DNA from: Pseudonocardia xinjiangensis
GTDB taxonomy: Bacteria; Actinomycetota; Actinomycetes; Mycobacteriales; Pseudonocardiaceae
DNA: 36,773 bases
Assembly (NCBI RefSeq): GCF_012911925.1
Contig: NZ_JAAXKY010000071.1
Span: forward strand, 1-36,773
Direction of reading: 5' to 3'
Positions 13,622 through 21,505 of the stretch are shown piece by piece; the stretch's first letter is position 1, and each line of letters opens with the position of its first letter. The position numbers were made by a program, and so were the translations under genes. The notes beneath the pieces are model-generated. The model had not been told where the DNA came from. It did no database searches and saw nothing but the letters and a program-made list of their open reading frames with translations.

Positions 13622-16309
13622 ATGACCGCATCAGCGCACAGGGACCACACCGTACGCGCCGGCACCCTCCCGCCGGGTGGGGAGCCGGTGCTCGACCTGA
13701 TCACCCCCACCCGGACGACCGGAGCCGCCGCGCTGGTCGTCGGCGACCCGGGGACGGGCAAGTCGACGCTCCTGCAGGCCGTCGTGGACCGCGCACGATC
13801 GGCGGGCTACCTCATCGTGCCCGCGGCACCGTGCCCGACCCACCGGCAGCGGACGGACGCACCCGGCCCGGCCCCGGACGGGGTCGACGAGGCACCGGCG
13901 GCAGGCGCAGCGGAATGGCTGAGCCGGGCGGCGAGGAGGCAACCGGTGCTGGCCGTGGTCGACGACGCGGACCGCATCGGCCCCACGTCCACCGACGGCC
14001 TGCGGCGACTGGTCGAGACGCTCCCGGCGCAGCCGGTCGTGTTCCTGATGGCCGCCCGCCCTGCGGCGGCCCGGCACCTGCAGTGGCAGGGCCTGCAGCA
14101 CCACCGGCTGCTGCCGCTGGACATGCCCACGGCGGCGCAGCTCCTGCGCCGGCAGCCCGGCCCGCTCACCGGGATCGCCGCCTACGAGGTGTTGCGGCGG
14201 GCCCGGGGCAACCCTCGCGCGCTCGTCGAGCTCAGTCACGCGTTCGGCAGCGAGGACGTGCCCGACACGATGCGGATCCGGACCAGGTACGCACGGCAGC
14301 TCGACGCGCTTCCCGCACCGACCCGGCGGGCGCTCCTGTACGCGGCGGGACGGGCCGGGCAGGAACCGCTCGCCACGGTGCTGGACGCGGCCGGCCGGAG
14401 GTCCGTTCCCGCCGAGGTGTGGGAGCCCGCCGTGGCCGCCGGCCTCGTCGAACTCGTCGGCGACGACGTGGTGTTCCCGGACCCACTGGTCGCGGTCGCG
14501 GTCTACCACGGCGCCCCCGCGGTGGTCCGCAGGCGGCTGCACCACGACTTCGCGGTGGCGATCGAGCAGCCCTCGTTCGAACGCGCCATGCACCTGGCGA
14601 TGCTGCCGCTCGGCGAGGACGCAGCCACCGCCGCCCTCCTCGAGTCGGAGAGCCGCAAGGCCCGCACCGAGTGCCGCATGACGCAGGCGGCGGTCGCCGC
14701 GCAACGGGCTGCCGAGCTGTCCGGCGACTCCGAGCACGCGGCCCGGCGCTACGTGCTCGCCACCCTCGCAGCGGCGGCGGCGGGCGACTCCGCCTGGACC
14801 CGCGCGCTCTGTGCCCACGTCGACCGGCTCACCGAGCGGCCCGACCTGCGCTGCAGTGCCGCGAGCGCCACCGCCACGGCGCTGTCCCGCGCGGGACACC
14901 AGTGCGAGGCCATGGACCTCCTCGTCCACACCGCCCGCACCCACCCGTCCGTCGACCGGGTCACCGCGCTGGGCCTGGCGGTCTGCGCGGCCGTGGTGGC
15001 CGCCCACTCCGGGCTGGGCCCCCATCGGGACGCGGCGGCAGCTCTCCTGGCCGCGGCGGCCGACCGACCGGTCCTCCCCAGCTCGACGCCCTACCTGGAC
15101 GAGGCGGACCCGGCTCTCCACCAGGCGTGGATGGCCGTGAGCGTCGACCCACGGTCCGCACCCGACCACCGAAGCCTGCTTCCCAGCCGTCGGGAGCAGG
15201 TCGGGCGGACACCGGTGGTCGACACGCTGGCGATGGCCACGATCGCCGAAGCGCTCGACGACAGCGAGCTCGCGGCCACGCTGCGGTCCGAGGTCCTCGA
15301 CCGGCCCCGGACCGGGAACCGGACCTCGGTCTTTCCCGAGGCATGGCCGCCAATGATCCGCGGCCTGCTCAGCACCGGACGCTGGCATGCCGCCGAGCAC
15401 ACCCTCGACTCCGCCGACGAGGTCGCCGCTGCACAGGACCTCCCGGTGCTGCGCGTACACCTCGCGGCGCTACGCGCCATCCTCGTCGCCCTCCGGGGCG
15501 ACGCAGGCACCGCACGGGCGCTGGTCGAGCAGGCCTGGCCGGACCTCGACCTGGACAGCAACCGCAGTGCCCACTCCTGGCTGCTGCGCGCGCTCGGGTA
15601 CTCGGCGCTCGTCGCAGGCGACTTCGACACCGCATCCCGCAACTTCCTCGCCATGATCGCCACGGACGCACGCTCCTGGCCGATGCCGCACGACAGCACG
15701 GACGCGCTCGTTCTCGCCATCGCGGCCCACCGTGCGGACACCGCCGCCGACGTGTTGCCCACCGTCGACTCGGTGCGACGGTCCTGCGGGCCCCGGCCGG
15801 GAATCCGGACGCAGCTGACGCTGAGCCACGCCTATGCGCTCCTGATCGACGACGCCGAGACCGAACGACGGTTCCGGTTCGCGGTCTCCGATCCCCGCGC
15901 CGGACGGTGGCCCGTGCTGCTCGCGCTCGCCCGGCTGCACTACGGGACATGGCTGCGCAGGCAACGCCGACCGGGCGACGCGCGATCGCAGCTGTCCGAG
16001 GCGCTCGCCGCGTTCACCGGGCTCGGCGCGGAACCGTTCGCGCAGTCGGCGCGCGTCGAGCTCAGGGCCAGTGGCGGCGACCCGGACGACACCGGGAAGC
16101 TCACGCGGGGTGCCGTCCTCTCGGCGCAGCAACACCAGATCGCGCTGCTCGCCGCCCAGGGCCTGCGCAACCGGGAGGTGGCCGACCGGCTGCAGCTCTC
16201 GCCGCGCACCGTCAGCACGCACCTGCACAACGTCTATCTCCGGCTCGGCATCAACCAGCGCCACCAGCTCCGGCGGATGATCCTTCCGCCGGACCTGCCC
16301 TCGACCTGA
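13622..16309 (+). CDS. LuxR-family ATPase regulator (LAL), second of tandem pair
   Basis: An 895-residue paralogue-like LAL with the same layout as its neighbour. Walker A is GDPGTGKST at 41-49 with a normal lysine and Walker B is VLAVVDDAD at 109-117. A long helical middle follows, then a C-terminal LuxR HTH at about 833-895 (LSAQQHQIALLAAQGLRNRE, then LSPRTVSTHLHNVYLRLGI). The start is ATG 13622, one base after the preceding TGA, so translation is coupled. Shared middle phrases (NFLAMIATDARSWPM versus HYLAMFGPDGEPEHF) suggest an old tandem duplication. This copy keeps the catalytic lysine that the first lacks, so a heteromeric partner role, active subunit with inactive one, is a testable inference. 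It converges with the LVIVD gene 27 bp away. Confidence 0.9.
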   Translation: MTASAHRDHTVRAGTLPPGGEPVLDLITPTRTTGAAALVVGDPGTGKSTLLQAVVDRARSAGYLIVPAAPCPTHRQRTDAPGPAPDGVDEAPAAGAAEWLSRAARRQPVLAVVDDADRIGPTSTDGLRRLVETLPAQPVVFLMAARPAAARHLQWQGLQHHRLLPLDMPTAAQLLRRQPGPLTGIAAYEVLRRARGNPRALVELSHAFGSEDVPDTMRIRTRYARQLDALPAPTRRALLYAAGRAGQEPLATVLDAAGRRSVPAEVWEPAVAAGLVELVGDDVVFPDPLVAVAVYHGAPAVVRRRLHHDFAVAIEQPSFERAMHLAMLPLGEDAATAALLESESRKARTECRMTQAAVAAQRAAELSGDSEHAARRYVLATLAAAAAGDSAWTRALCAHVDRLTERPDLRCSAASATATALSRAGHQCEAMDLLVHTARTHPSVDRVTALGLAVCAAVVAAHSGLGPHRDAAAALLAAAADRPVLPSSTPYLDEADPALHQAWMAVSVDPRSAPDHRSLLPSRREQVGRTPVVDTLAMATIAEALDDSELAATLRSEVLDRPRTGNRTSVFPEAWPPMIRGLLSTGRWHAAEHTLDSADEVAAAQDLPVLRVHLAALRAILVALRGDAGTARALVEQAWPDLDLDSNRSAHSWLLRALGYSALVAGDFDTASRNFLAMIATDARSWPMPHDSTDALVLAIAAHRADTAADVLPTVDSVRRSCGPRPGIRTQLTLSHAYALLIDDAETERRFRFAVSDPRAGRWPVLLALARLHYGTWLRRQRRPGDARSQLSEALAAFTGLGAEPFAQSARVELRASGGDPDDTGKLTRGAVLSAQQHQIALLAAQGLRNREVADRLQLSPRTVSTHLHNVYLRLGINQRHQLRRMILPPDLPST

Positions 16310-16339
16310 CGGGCCCGGCGGGAGCGGCCCGGCCGGTCA
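16307..16339. terminator. Probable bidirectional terminator spanning both stop codons
   Basis: TGAC-GGCC-GGC arms (16307-16319 and 16327-16339) pair with two mismatches around a 7-nt loop. The stop codons of the convergent LuxR and LVIVD genes occupy the outer ends of the two arms. Confidence 0.5.
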
Positions 16340-17569
16340 GCCGTCGTACTGGGCGCTGAGCAGCCCGGCGTTGTAGTCGGTGCAGAACACCACACCGTCG
16401 GGCCGGACGTGGACGTCGGCGGTCTGGATCACGCGCGGACGTCCGGGGCGGGGGTCCATGAGCCTCGACGGCGGCCCCGGGACGAGCGCGCCCGCCGGCT
16501 TCGGCTGGTACGGGTCGGTGATGTCGAAGGCCCGGACACCGGCGTTCTGGTAGGTGGCGAAGATCAGGGTGTCGGACACGAAGCTGTCCGGCCGGTTCTC
16601 GTGCAGGTTGTGCGGCCCGAAGTGGCCACCCTTGACCGGGTAGGCCTGGTCGGTCGGAGTCGGCAGCGTCGCGATGGACACCGGGTTGGCCGGCTCGGCG
16701 ATGGTGAACACCCAGACGTGTTTGAGGCCGTCCTGGAGGTTGTCGGCGGTGGCCTCGTCGGCGACCAGCAGCAGGTCGCGCGCCGGGAGCGGCACCGCGG
16801 TGTGCGTGCCGCCGCCGAACGGAGGTGACCAGTTGCGATGCACGATCAGCTCGGGCGCCTCGCGGTCGCGGATGTCCAGCAGGGTCAGGCCGCCGTCGCG
16901 CCAGGACGCGTACGCCGTGTCGCCGTCGACGATCGCGTGGTGCAGGGCGTACCGCCACCGGTCGGTGTCCCAGTCCGGGTGCTCGCCGCGAGCGGTGTTC
17001 ATGCCGGGCAGCCACCATTCGCCCGCCCACCGGGGCTTCGCGGGGTCCTGCAGGTCGATGACCCGGAAGACGTAGTCGGTGAAGCCGTCGGCGAGCACCG
17101 ACGCGTAGGCCCAGCGACCCCCGGTGTACCAGAGCCGGTGCACCCCCACCCCGTCCACCTCGAGGAAGGAGATCTGCCGGGGCTCGGCGGGCTTCGAGAT
17201 GTCGAAGATCGCCACGCCTGCCGACCAGGTCCGCCGCGTTCCCGCCAGCCGGGTCCCGACCGAACCCTGGTAGTAGCTCTGCTCCGCCGAGAACTCCTTC
17301 CACAGGTCCTTGGCGTGGATGACGAGCAACAGGTCGTCGGCCGCCTGCAGGTGGATGTTCCAGGTGTCGGGGGGCGCCGGGTGGAAGCCGACGGTGGTCA
17401 TGTCCCGCGGGTCGCGGGCGTCGATGACCGAGAACCCCGAGGAGAACAGGTGACCGACGTAGACGTAGCCGTTGCGGTACTGCATCTGCATCGCGTCCGG
17501 GCGGCCCCCCTGGTCGGAATGACCGAGCGGGGTGAACGCCTTCGCGATCTCGACGACTGGTGTGGACAC
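16337..17569 (-). CDS. LVIVD-repeat beta-propeller protein
   Basis: A 410-residue protein made of LVIVD-type blades, each with a phrase like SVIDARDPRDM, VAIFDISKPAEPRQISFLE, FRVIDLQDPAKPRWAGEW, LTLLDIRDREAPEL, VWVFTIAEPANPVSIATL and VRAFDITDPYQPKPAG. Histidines recur in the loops (NIHLQAADD, VHRLWYTGG, HHAIVDGD, GGHFGPHNLHENRP). No signal peptide is seen, so it is probably cytosolic. The start is GTG 17569; the frame continues upstream to 17701, but that part is poor in coding character and holds shared element C, 28 bp before this GTG. The ribosome binding site is weak. The function of the family is unknown; some relatives sit near oxidoreductases. It stands alone between the LuxR pair (convergent) and the NB-ARC regulator (same strand). 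Confidence 0.82.
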   Translation of the reverse strand: MSTPVVEIAKAFTPLGHSDQGGRPDAMQMQYRNGYVYVGHLFSSGFSVIDARDPRDMTTVGFHPAPPDTWNIHLQAADDLLLVIHAKDLWKEFSAEQSYYQGSVGTRLAGTRRTWSAGVAIFDISKPAEPRQISFLEVDGVGVHRLWYTGGRWAYASVLADGFTDYVFRVIDLQDPAKPRWAGEWWLPGMNTARGEHPDWDTDRWRYALHHAIVDGDTAYASWRDGGLTLLDIRDREAPELIVHRNWSPPFGGGTHTAVPLPARDLLLVADEATADNLQDGLKHVWVFTIAEPANPVSIATLPTPTDQAYPVKGGHFGPHNLHENRPDSFVSDTLIFATYQNAGVRAFDITDPYQPKPAGALVPGPPSRLMDPRPGRPRVIQTADVHVRPDGVVFCTDYNAGLLSAQYDG

Positions 17570-17597
17570 GCCCCCACTGTGGCGCGCGACGCGCTCC

Positions 17598-17618
17598 CGG
17601 CCACCCGTCGGATGACTG
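17598..17618 (+). promoter_or_regulatory. 21-bp shared element, copy C (LVIVD gene)
   Basis: Reads CGGCCACCC then GTCGGATGACTG, ending only 28 bp upstream of the GTG start. In this position it would overlap the promoter, as a repressor site or an activator site at -35. Confidence 0.6.
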
Positions 17619-17624
17619 ACGGTC

Positions 17625-19271
17625 TCAGGTCCGGTCGCCCGGTCCGGCGGCCTCCGCCCGGGCGAGGTACCGGCTGTGGGTCTCCGCACGGTGCCGGTCA
17701 CCGAGCCGGTGCGCGGCCGCCACGGACAGGGCGAACACCTCGGGCCAGTGTCGCCAGCCCAGCCATCTGCCGGAGAAGTCGTGGAGGGCCTCGGCGGTGC
17801 TCACGACCGCGGAGTCGTCGCCTGCTGCCGCGGCCAGCCGCAGCGCACCGAGCCAGTTCTCGCTCTCGACCTCCAGCCATCGCTGGGCGCCCGCCTGGTC
17901 GGGAAACTCCATCCGCGGCTCCGGCAGCACGTCGCCGGGCTGCTCGCCCGGCCGGAAGCGGCCGGCCGCCCCGCGTGCCGTGGCGAGGAGCCAGGAGACG
18001 AGCCGCTGCCGGGCCTGCTCGACGGCCTCGGCGCCGTCGTCGGCCACCAGCTGCTCACGCGCGAACAGGCGGATGAGGTCGTGGAACCCGGCGCGCTGGT
18101 CCGCCGCCGAGACGAGCAGACCGAGCTCGATGAGATCGTCGAGGCGCTGGTCGACCTCGGGCGCCGGCAACCCGGTGAGGACCGAGGCCAGTGCGGCTCC
18201 GGTGTCGGGGCCCGGCACCAGCGCCAGCCGCCGGAACACGAGCCGGGTGGTCGGGTCGAGCTGCCCGTAGGACACCGAGAAGGCGGCCCGGATCTGCAGG
18301 TCCCCCGCCGACAGCCGGTCGAGGCGGCTCTCCTGGTCGGTCAGCCGGTCGACCAGGGTGGCGAGAGTCCAGCCCGGCCTGCTGAGCAGCCGGTTGCCCG
18401 TGATCCGCAGCGCGAGGGGGTAGTTGCCGCACAGCTGGGTGACCGATCGGATCAGTGCGGGCGAGCGGTCGATGCCGGCATCGGAGTCGATGACGGCCCG
18501 CAGCATGTCATCGGCCTCCGCGTCGCTGAGCGGACCGAGGGTCACCCGGCGGACGTGGTCGAGCCCGGTGAGCGCCCGCCGGCTGGTGATGAGCGCCGCG
18601 CTACCTCCCGGGCCCGGCAGCAAGCCGCGGACCTGTGCCTCGTCCGCCGCGTTGTCGAGCAGCAGCAGCGCCTTCCGGTCGGCGAGAATGCGGCGCAGCA
18701 GCTCGCCCCGGTCCGTGCGATGGGTGTGGATCTCGTCGGCGTCCACGCCGAGCGCCCGCAGCAGGCGGAACTGCACGACATACGGGTCCAGCGGTTCGCT
18801 GTCGTTCCCCCGCAGGTCGGCGAACAGGCGCCCGTCCGGGAACCGGTCGCACGTGTTGTGTGCGCTGTGGACCGCCAGTGCGGTCTTCCCCAGGCCACCG
18901 GCCCCGCAGATGACGAGGGGAGCGGGGCGGCCGCCGCCGTCGGCGAGCGCCGCGATGACGGCGGCGAGCTCGGCGGAGCGTCCCGTGAAGTCGGGGATGT
19001 CGGGGGGAAGCTCGCAGAACGGCGCAGGCGCGGGCCGAGGCCGGCCGGTCCGCGCCGCGGCAAGCAGGAGGCCGCGGGCGTCCTCGGACAGACGGAGCGC
19101 GCCGGCGATGGCCGTCACCGTGCGGGCGTGCGGGTTGCGGCTGCGCCCCCGCTCCAGGTCGCTGACCGTTCGCACGCTCACGCCGGACCGTTCCGCGAGA
19201 TCCTCGAGCGTGAGGCCGGCGGTGTGCCGGAACCCGCGCACCAGCTCTCCCAGCTCCGCCGACTCCGCCAT
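17625..19271 (-). CDS. XRE-HTH / NB-ARC ATPase regulator, short form
   Basis: A 548-residue STAND regulator. Residues 5-62 are an XRE helix-turn-helix (LGELVRGFRHTAGLTLEDLA, ERSGVSVRTVSDLERGRSRN). Residues about 90-370 are an NB-ARC ATPase with Walker A GAGGLGKT at 123-130, Walker B KALLLLDNA, the sensor SRRALTGLDHVRRVTL and the GNYPLALRITGNRL motif; a winged-helix follows (FHDLIRLFAREQL). Related actinobacterial proteins usually continue with several hundred residues of TPRs; here the chain stops just inside what looks like the first repeat (AAHRLGDRHRAETHSRYL). Start ATG 19271 is clear from the HTH alignment; the frame reads on to 20426 as shadow. It is divergent from quinone reductase 2, with shared element D between them, so it is a candidate for the protein that binds the element. 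Confidence 0.87.
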   Translation of the reverse strand: MAESAELGELVRGFRHTAGLTLEDLAERSGVSVRTVSDLERGRSRNPHARTVTAIAGALRLSEDARGLLLAAARTGRPRPAPAPFCELPPDIPDFTGRSAELAAVIAALADGGGRPAPLVICGAGGLGKTALAVHSAHNTCDRFPDGRLFADLRGNDSEPLDPYVVQFRLLRALGVDADEIHTHRTDRGELLRRILADRKALLLLDNAADEAQVRGLLPGPGGSAALITSRRALTGLDHVRRVTLGPLSDAEADDMLRAVIDSDAGIDRSPALIRSVTQLCGNYPLALRITGNRLLSRPGWTLATLVDRLTDQESRLDRLSAGDLQIRAAFSVSYGQLDPTTRLVFRRLALVPGPDTGAALASVLTGLPAPEVDQRLDDLIELGLLVSAADQRAGFHDLIRLFAREQLVADDGAEAVEQARQRLVSWLLATARGAAGRFRPGEQPGDVLPEPRMEFPDQAGAQRWLEVESENWLGALRLAAAAGDDSAVVSTAEALHDFSGRWLGWRHWPEVFALSVAAAHRLGDRHRAETHSRYLARAEAAGPGDRT

Positions 19272-19356
19272 GTCTTCTCCCTCCGGCGCTGCTGCTTCTC
19301 CCGTAAGCCCTGGTGACGACCGTAGTCGGCGCACCCCGGACCGGTCCTCACGTGAC

Positions 19357-19377
19357 CAGTCGAACGACGGATGGCCG
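19357..19377 (-). promoter_or_regulatory. 21-bp shared element, copy D (NB-ARC regulator / qor2)
   Basis: On the minus strand it reads CGGCCATCC then GTCGTTCGACTG. It ends 65 bp upstream of quinone reductase 2 and lies 85 bp upstream of the divergent NB-ARC regulator. Relative to qor2 its orientation is the same as that of copies A and C relative to their genes. Confidence 0.6.
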
Positions 19378-19442
19378 GGTGCCCTGCCGCACCGAGACTC
19401 GGAGGAGCACCACGTCGTCAACCCCGTCGAGGAGACACTCCA

Positions 19443-20462
19443 GTGCGAGCTGTGATGTTCACCGACCCCGGCCCGGCCAGCGTGCTCCACCTGGTGGAGC
19501 GCCCGATCCCGGTCGTGGGACCGGGAGAGGTCCGCGTGCGGGTGGTCGTGTCCGGAGTCAACCCCACCGACGTCGGCGCCCGCTCCGGCAGGGGCACCAC
19601 CGACGGCACCCTCGGCCCGCACGTGCCCAACCAGGACGGGGCCGGCATCGTCGACGCCGTCGGCCCGGGTGTCCCCGGTCTGACGGTCGGTGACCGGGTC
19701 TGGATGTGGGACGCGGCCTGGTTGCGTTCCGACGGAACCGCCCAGGAGTACGTCGTCCTGCCCCGCCGCCACGTCGTGCCGCTCCCGGACGGGGTGTCGT
19801 TCGACGTCGGCGCCGCGCTGGGAATTCCGGCCCTGACCGCGCACCGGGCCCTGACCTCCGCCGCGGAGGGGCCCGCCCGGCTGGAGCCCGGCGCCCTGAA
19901 GGGCAAGGTGGTGTTCGTCGTGGGTGGGGCGGGCGCCGTGGGCAACGCAGCCGTCCAGCTGGCCACATGGGCCGGCGCCCGGGTGCTCACGACGGTCACC
20001 AGCGACGCCAAGGCGGCCCTGGCCTCGGCGGCAGGGGCGGACCACGTGATCCGCGCGAGCGATGACGTGGGCGCGGCGGTGCGCCGGATGACCAAGGACG
20101 GCCTGGACGTCATCGTCGAGGTGGCGCCGACGGAGAACCTCGATCTCGACGTGGAGATGGTCGCGCCGGGCGGGACCATCGCCCTGTACACCGCGGGCCG
20201 GGAACCGACGATCCCGATCCCGTGGTTCCCCAGCATGGTCAAGAACGTGCAGTTCCAGTTCATCCTGACCTACACGACGTCGGTGCAGCAGAAGGACGAT
20301 GCCGTCGCCGCGGTCAGCGCCGCCGTCGCTGCCCGCGCGTTCGACGTCGGCGAGCAGCACGGCCTGCCGCTCGCGCGCTTCCCGCTCGAACGCACCCGCG
20401 AGGCACACGAGGCGGTCGAGCACCACTGGGTCGGCAAGGTGCTCGTCGACGTCTCGTCCTGA
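19443..20462 (+). CDS. NADPH:quinone reductase-like MDR protein 2
   Basis: A 339-residue zinc-free MDR enzyme starting at GTG 19443 (VRAVMFTDPGPASVLHLVER), with GAGGAG eight bases upstream. Signatures: SGVNPTDVGARSG, HVPNQDGAGIVDAVG, the nucleotide site VVGGAGAVGNAAVQLATWAG and AAGADHVI. It differs from quinone reductase 1 in having an insert (EGPARLEPGALKG) before the Rossmann motif, so it is a separate branch rather than a duplicate. Expected reaction: NADPH-dependent reduction of quinones or enones. A GlcG/HbpS-type gene follows 76 bp later in the same direction and may be co-transcribed; two CCGAGTCTC direct repeats (20465 and 20482) lie between. Upstream is element D and the divergent NB-ARC regulator, its probable control. 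Confidence 0.87.
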   Translation: MRAVMFTDPGPASVLHLVERPIPVVGPGEVRVRVVVSGVNPTDVGARSGRGTTDGTLGPHVPNQDGAGIVDAVGPGVPGLTVGDRVWMWDAAWLRSDGTAQEYVVLPRRHVVPLPDGVSFDVGAALGIPALTAHRALTSAAEGPARLEPGALKGKVVFVVGGAGAVGNAAVQLATWAGARVLTTVTSDAKAALASAAGADHVIRASDDVGAAVRRMTKDGLDVIVEVAPTENLDLDVEMVAPGGTIALYTAGREPTIPIPWFPSMVKNVQFQFILTYTTSVQQKDDAVAAVSAAVAARAFDVGEQHGLPLARFPLERTREAHEAVEHHWVGKVLVDVSS

Positions 20463-20538
20463 ACCCGAGTCTCACCCTCAACCGAGTCTCGCCCATGAAC
20501 CGATCGATCCACCGGATCAATAACAAGGAGAACCTCGA

Positions 20539-20970
20539 ATGACCAGAACCATGTCCCAGATCTCTCCGGTGACCCTGCCGTTGGAGACCGCGCACCAGCT
20601 CACGCTCGCCGCTCTGGAGAAGGCCGAGGCGATCGGCGTCCCCTACACGATCACGGTCGTGGACGGCGGCGGGAACGTGGTGCACGTGACCCGGATGGAC
20701 GGCGCCGCGCTGGCCTCGGTCGACACGTCGGTCGCGAAGGCGCGCACCGCGGTGTACTTCGGCGCCCCGACTGCCGACCTCGCCGGCGCCGTGCAGCCGG
20801 GCGCTCCGCTCTACACCATCCAGACCTCCGCGGTGCTGCCGCTCGCGTTCGTCGGCGGCGCCGTTCCGGTGACCGACAGTGCGGGTGTGGTGATCGGCGC
20901 CGTCGGGGCCGGAGGCGGTTCCCCCCAGCAGGACCACGAGGTGGCGACCGCCGCGGTCGAGGCCGTCTGA
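20539..20970 (+). CDS. GlcG/HbpS-family haem-binding-like protein
   Basis: A 143-residue protein of the GlcG/HbpS (PduO C-terminal) fold. Signatures: PLETAHQLTLAALEKAEAIG, then TITVVDGGGNVVHVTRMDGA, SVAKARTAVYF and the glycine-rich end VGAGGGSPQQDHEVATAAV. HbpS of Streptomyces binds haem and senses redox stress from outside the cell; this copy has no signal peptide and should be cytosolic. The ribosome binding site is strong (AACAAGGAGAACCTCG before ATG 20539), in a leader that is AT-rich for this genome. It follows quinone reductase 2, which fits a redox role. Whether it binds haem cannot be judged from the sequence. Confidence 0.85.
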   Translation: MTRTMSQISPVTLPLETAHQLTLAALEKAEAIGVPYTITVVDGGGNVVHVTRMDGAALASVDTSVAKARTAVYFGAPTADLAGAVQPGAPLYTIQTSAVLPLAFVGGAVPVTDSAGVVIGAVGAGGGSPQQDHEVATAAVEAV

Positions 20971-21037
20971 GCGAACCGCCCGCGGATCGGGTACGCACGG
21001 ACGGTAACAACCGGAGAGCACACGTAGATGATCAAGC

Positions 21038-21409
21038 GTGACGCAGATCGGACGTATCACCCTGGTCGTTGCCACGCTGGCCGCGCTCCTCGCCGGCTGT
21101 GGCTCGAGCGGGCCGACCGCGCAGAACGTCGTCGACGCGCTGGGCCCGTTGTTCCCGGTCGGCAACCAGCGCGACAACACCGGCACGTGTGAACCGACCG
21201 GTTGCGAGCAGCTGATCACGACCGACGCGGTGTCGGTCTATCAGTGGCCCGACGAGGACGCCGCGGTCAGCTTCGCGACCGGCCTCGGCGACGTCGTCCA
21301 GCAGATCGGCCCGTTCGTGCTGTCCTACGCCGGTACCGAACAGCAGCTCACCCCGCGAGGGGCGCGGGCTGCGTTCGCTGCACGGGTGCGCACCCTGCTC
21401 GACGGTTGA
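21038..21409 (+). CDS. Small putative lipoprotein
   Basis: A 123-residue secreted protein with a lipoprotein signal: hydrophobic ITLVVATLAALL, then the lipobox LAGC with cysteine at about 21. The mature part has two cysteines in CEPTGCEQLITTDAVSVYQW that could form a disulphide, and an alpha/beta pattern (DAVSVYQWPDEDAAVSFATG, FVLSYAG). I do not recognise a family. The GTG start at 21038 is the only one that gives a proper signal peptide, but its ribosome binding site (GGAGAG near 21012) is too far away, so the start is uncertain. It ends before a perfect 36-bp palindrome, opposite the siderophore-interacting protein gene. Confidence 0.7.
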   Translation: MTQIGRITLVVATLAALLAGCGSSGPTAQNVVDALGPLFPVGNQRDNTGTCEPTGCEQLITTDAVSVYQWPDEDAAVSFATGLGDVVQQIGPFVLSYAGTEQQLTPRGARAAFAARVRTLLDG

Positions 21410-21431
21410 GCCATCGCGCACGCCGTCGTGG

Positions 21432-21467
21432 TGCGGCAGGAGCACGAGGCCTCGTGCTCCTGCCGCA
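21432..21467. terminator. Perfect 36-bp palindrome, bidirectional terminator
   Basis: Arms TGCGGCAGGAGCACGAGG (21432-21449) and its exact complement (21450-21467) touch without a spacer; as RNA they form a stem of about 16 bp. It lies between the convergent lipoprotein and siderophore-interacting genes. Confidence 0.85.
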
Positions 21468-21505
21468 TGCTCCCGAGCGCCGGCGACGGGCCGTGCCACT
21501 CACGA

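Noticed and set aside
13831..16359. An 842-codon + frame overlapping the second LuxR ATPase
   Set aside because: Low-complexity Arg/Gly/Pro product in the wrong codon phase; the overlapping frame has Walker motifs and a LuxR HTH.
17570..17701. A longer N-terminus for the LVIVD protein
   Set aside because: The extension has no family similarity, overlaps the end of the NB-ARC gene and would place shared element C inside the coding region.
20465..20490. CCGAGTCTC direct repeats between quinone reductase 2 and the GlcG gene
   Set aside because: Nine bases twice, with no symmetry; too short to call an operator without more copies.
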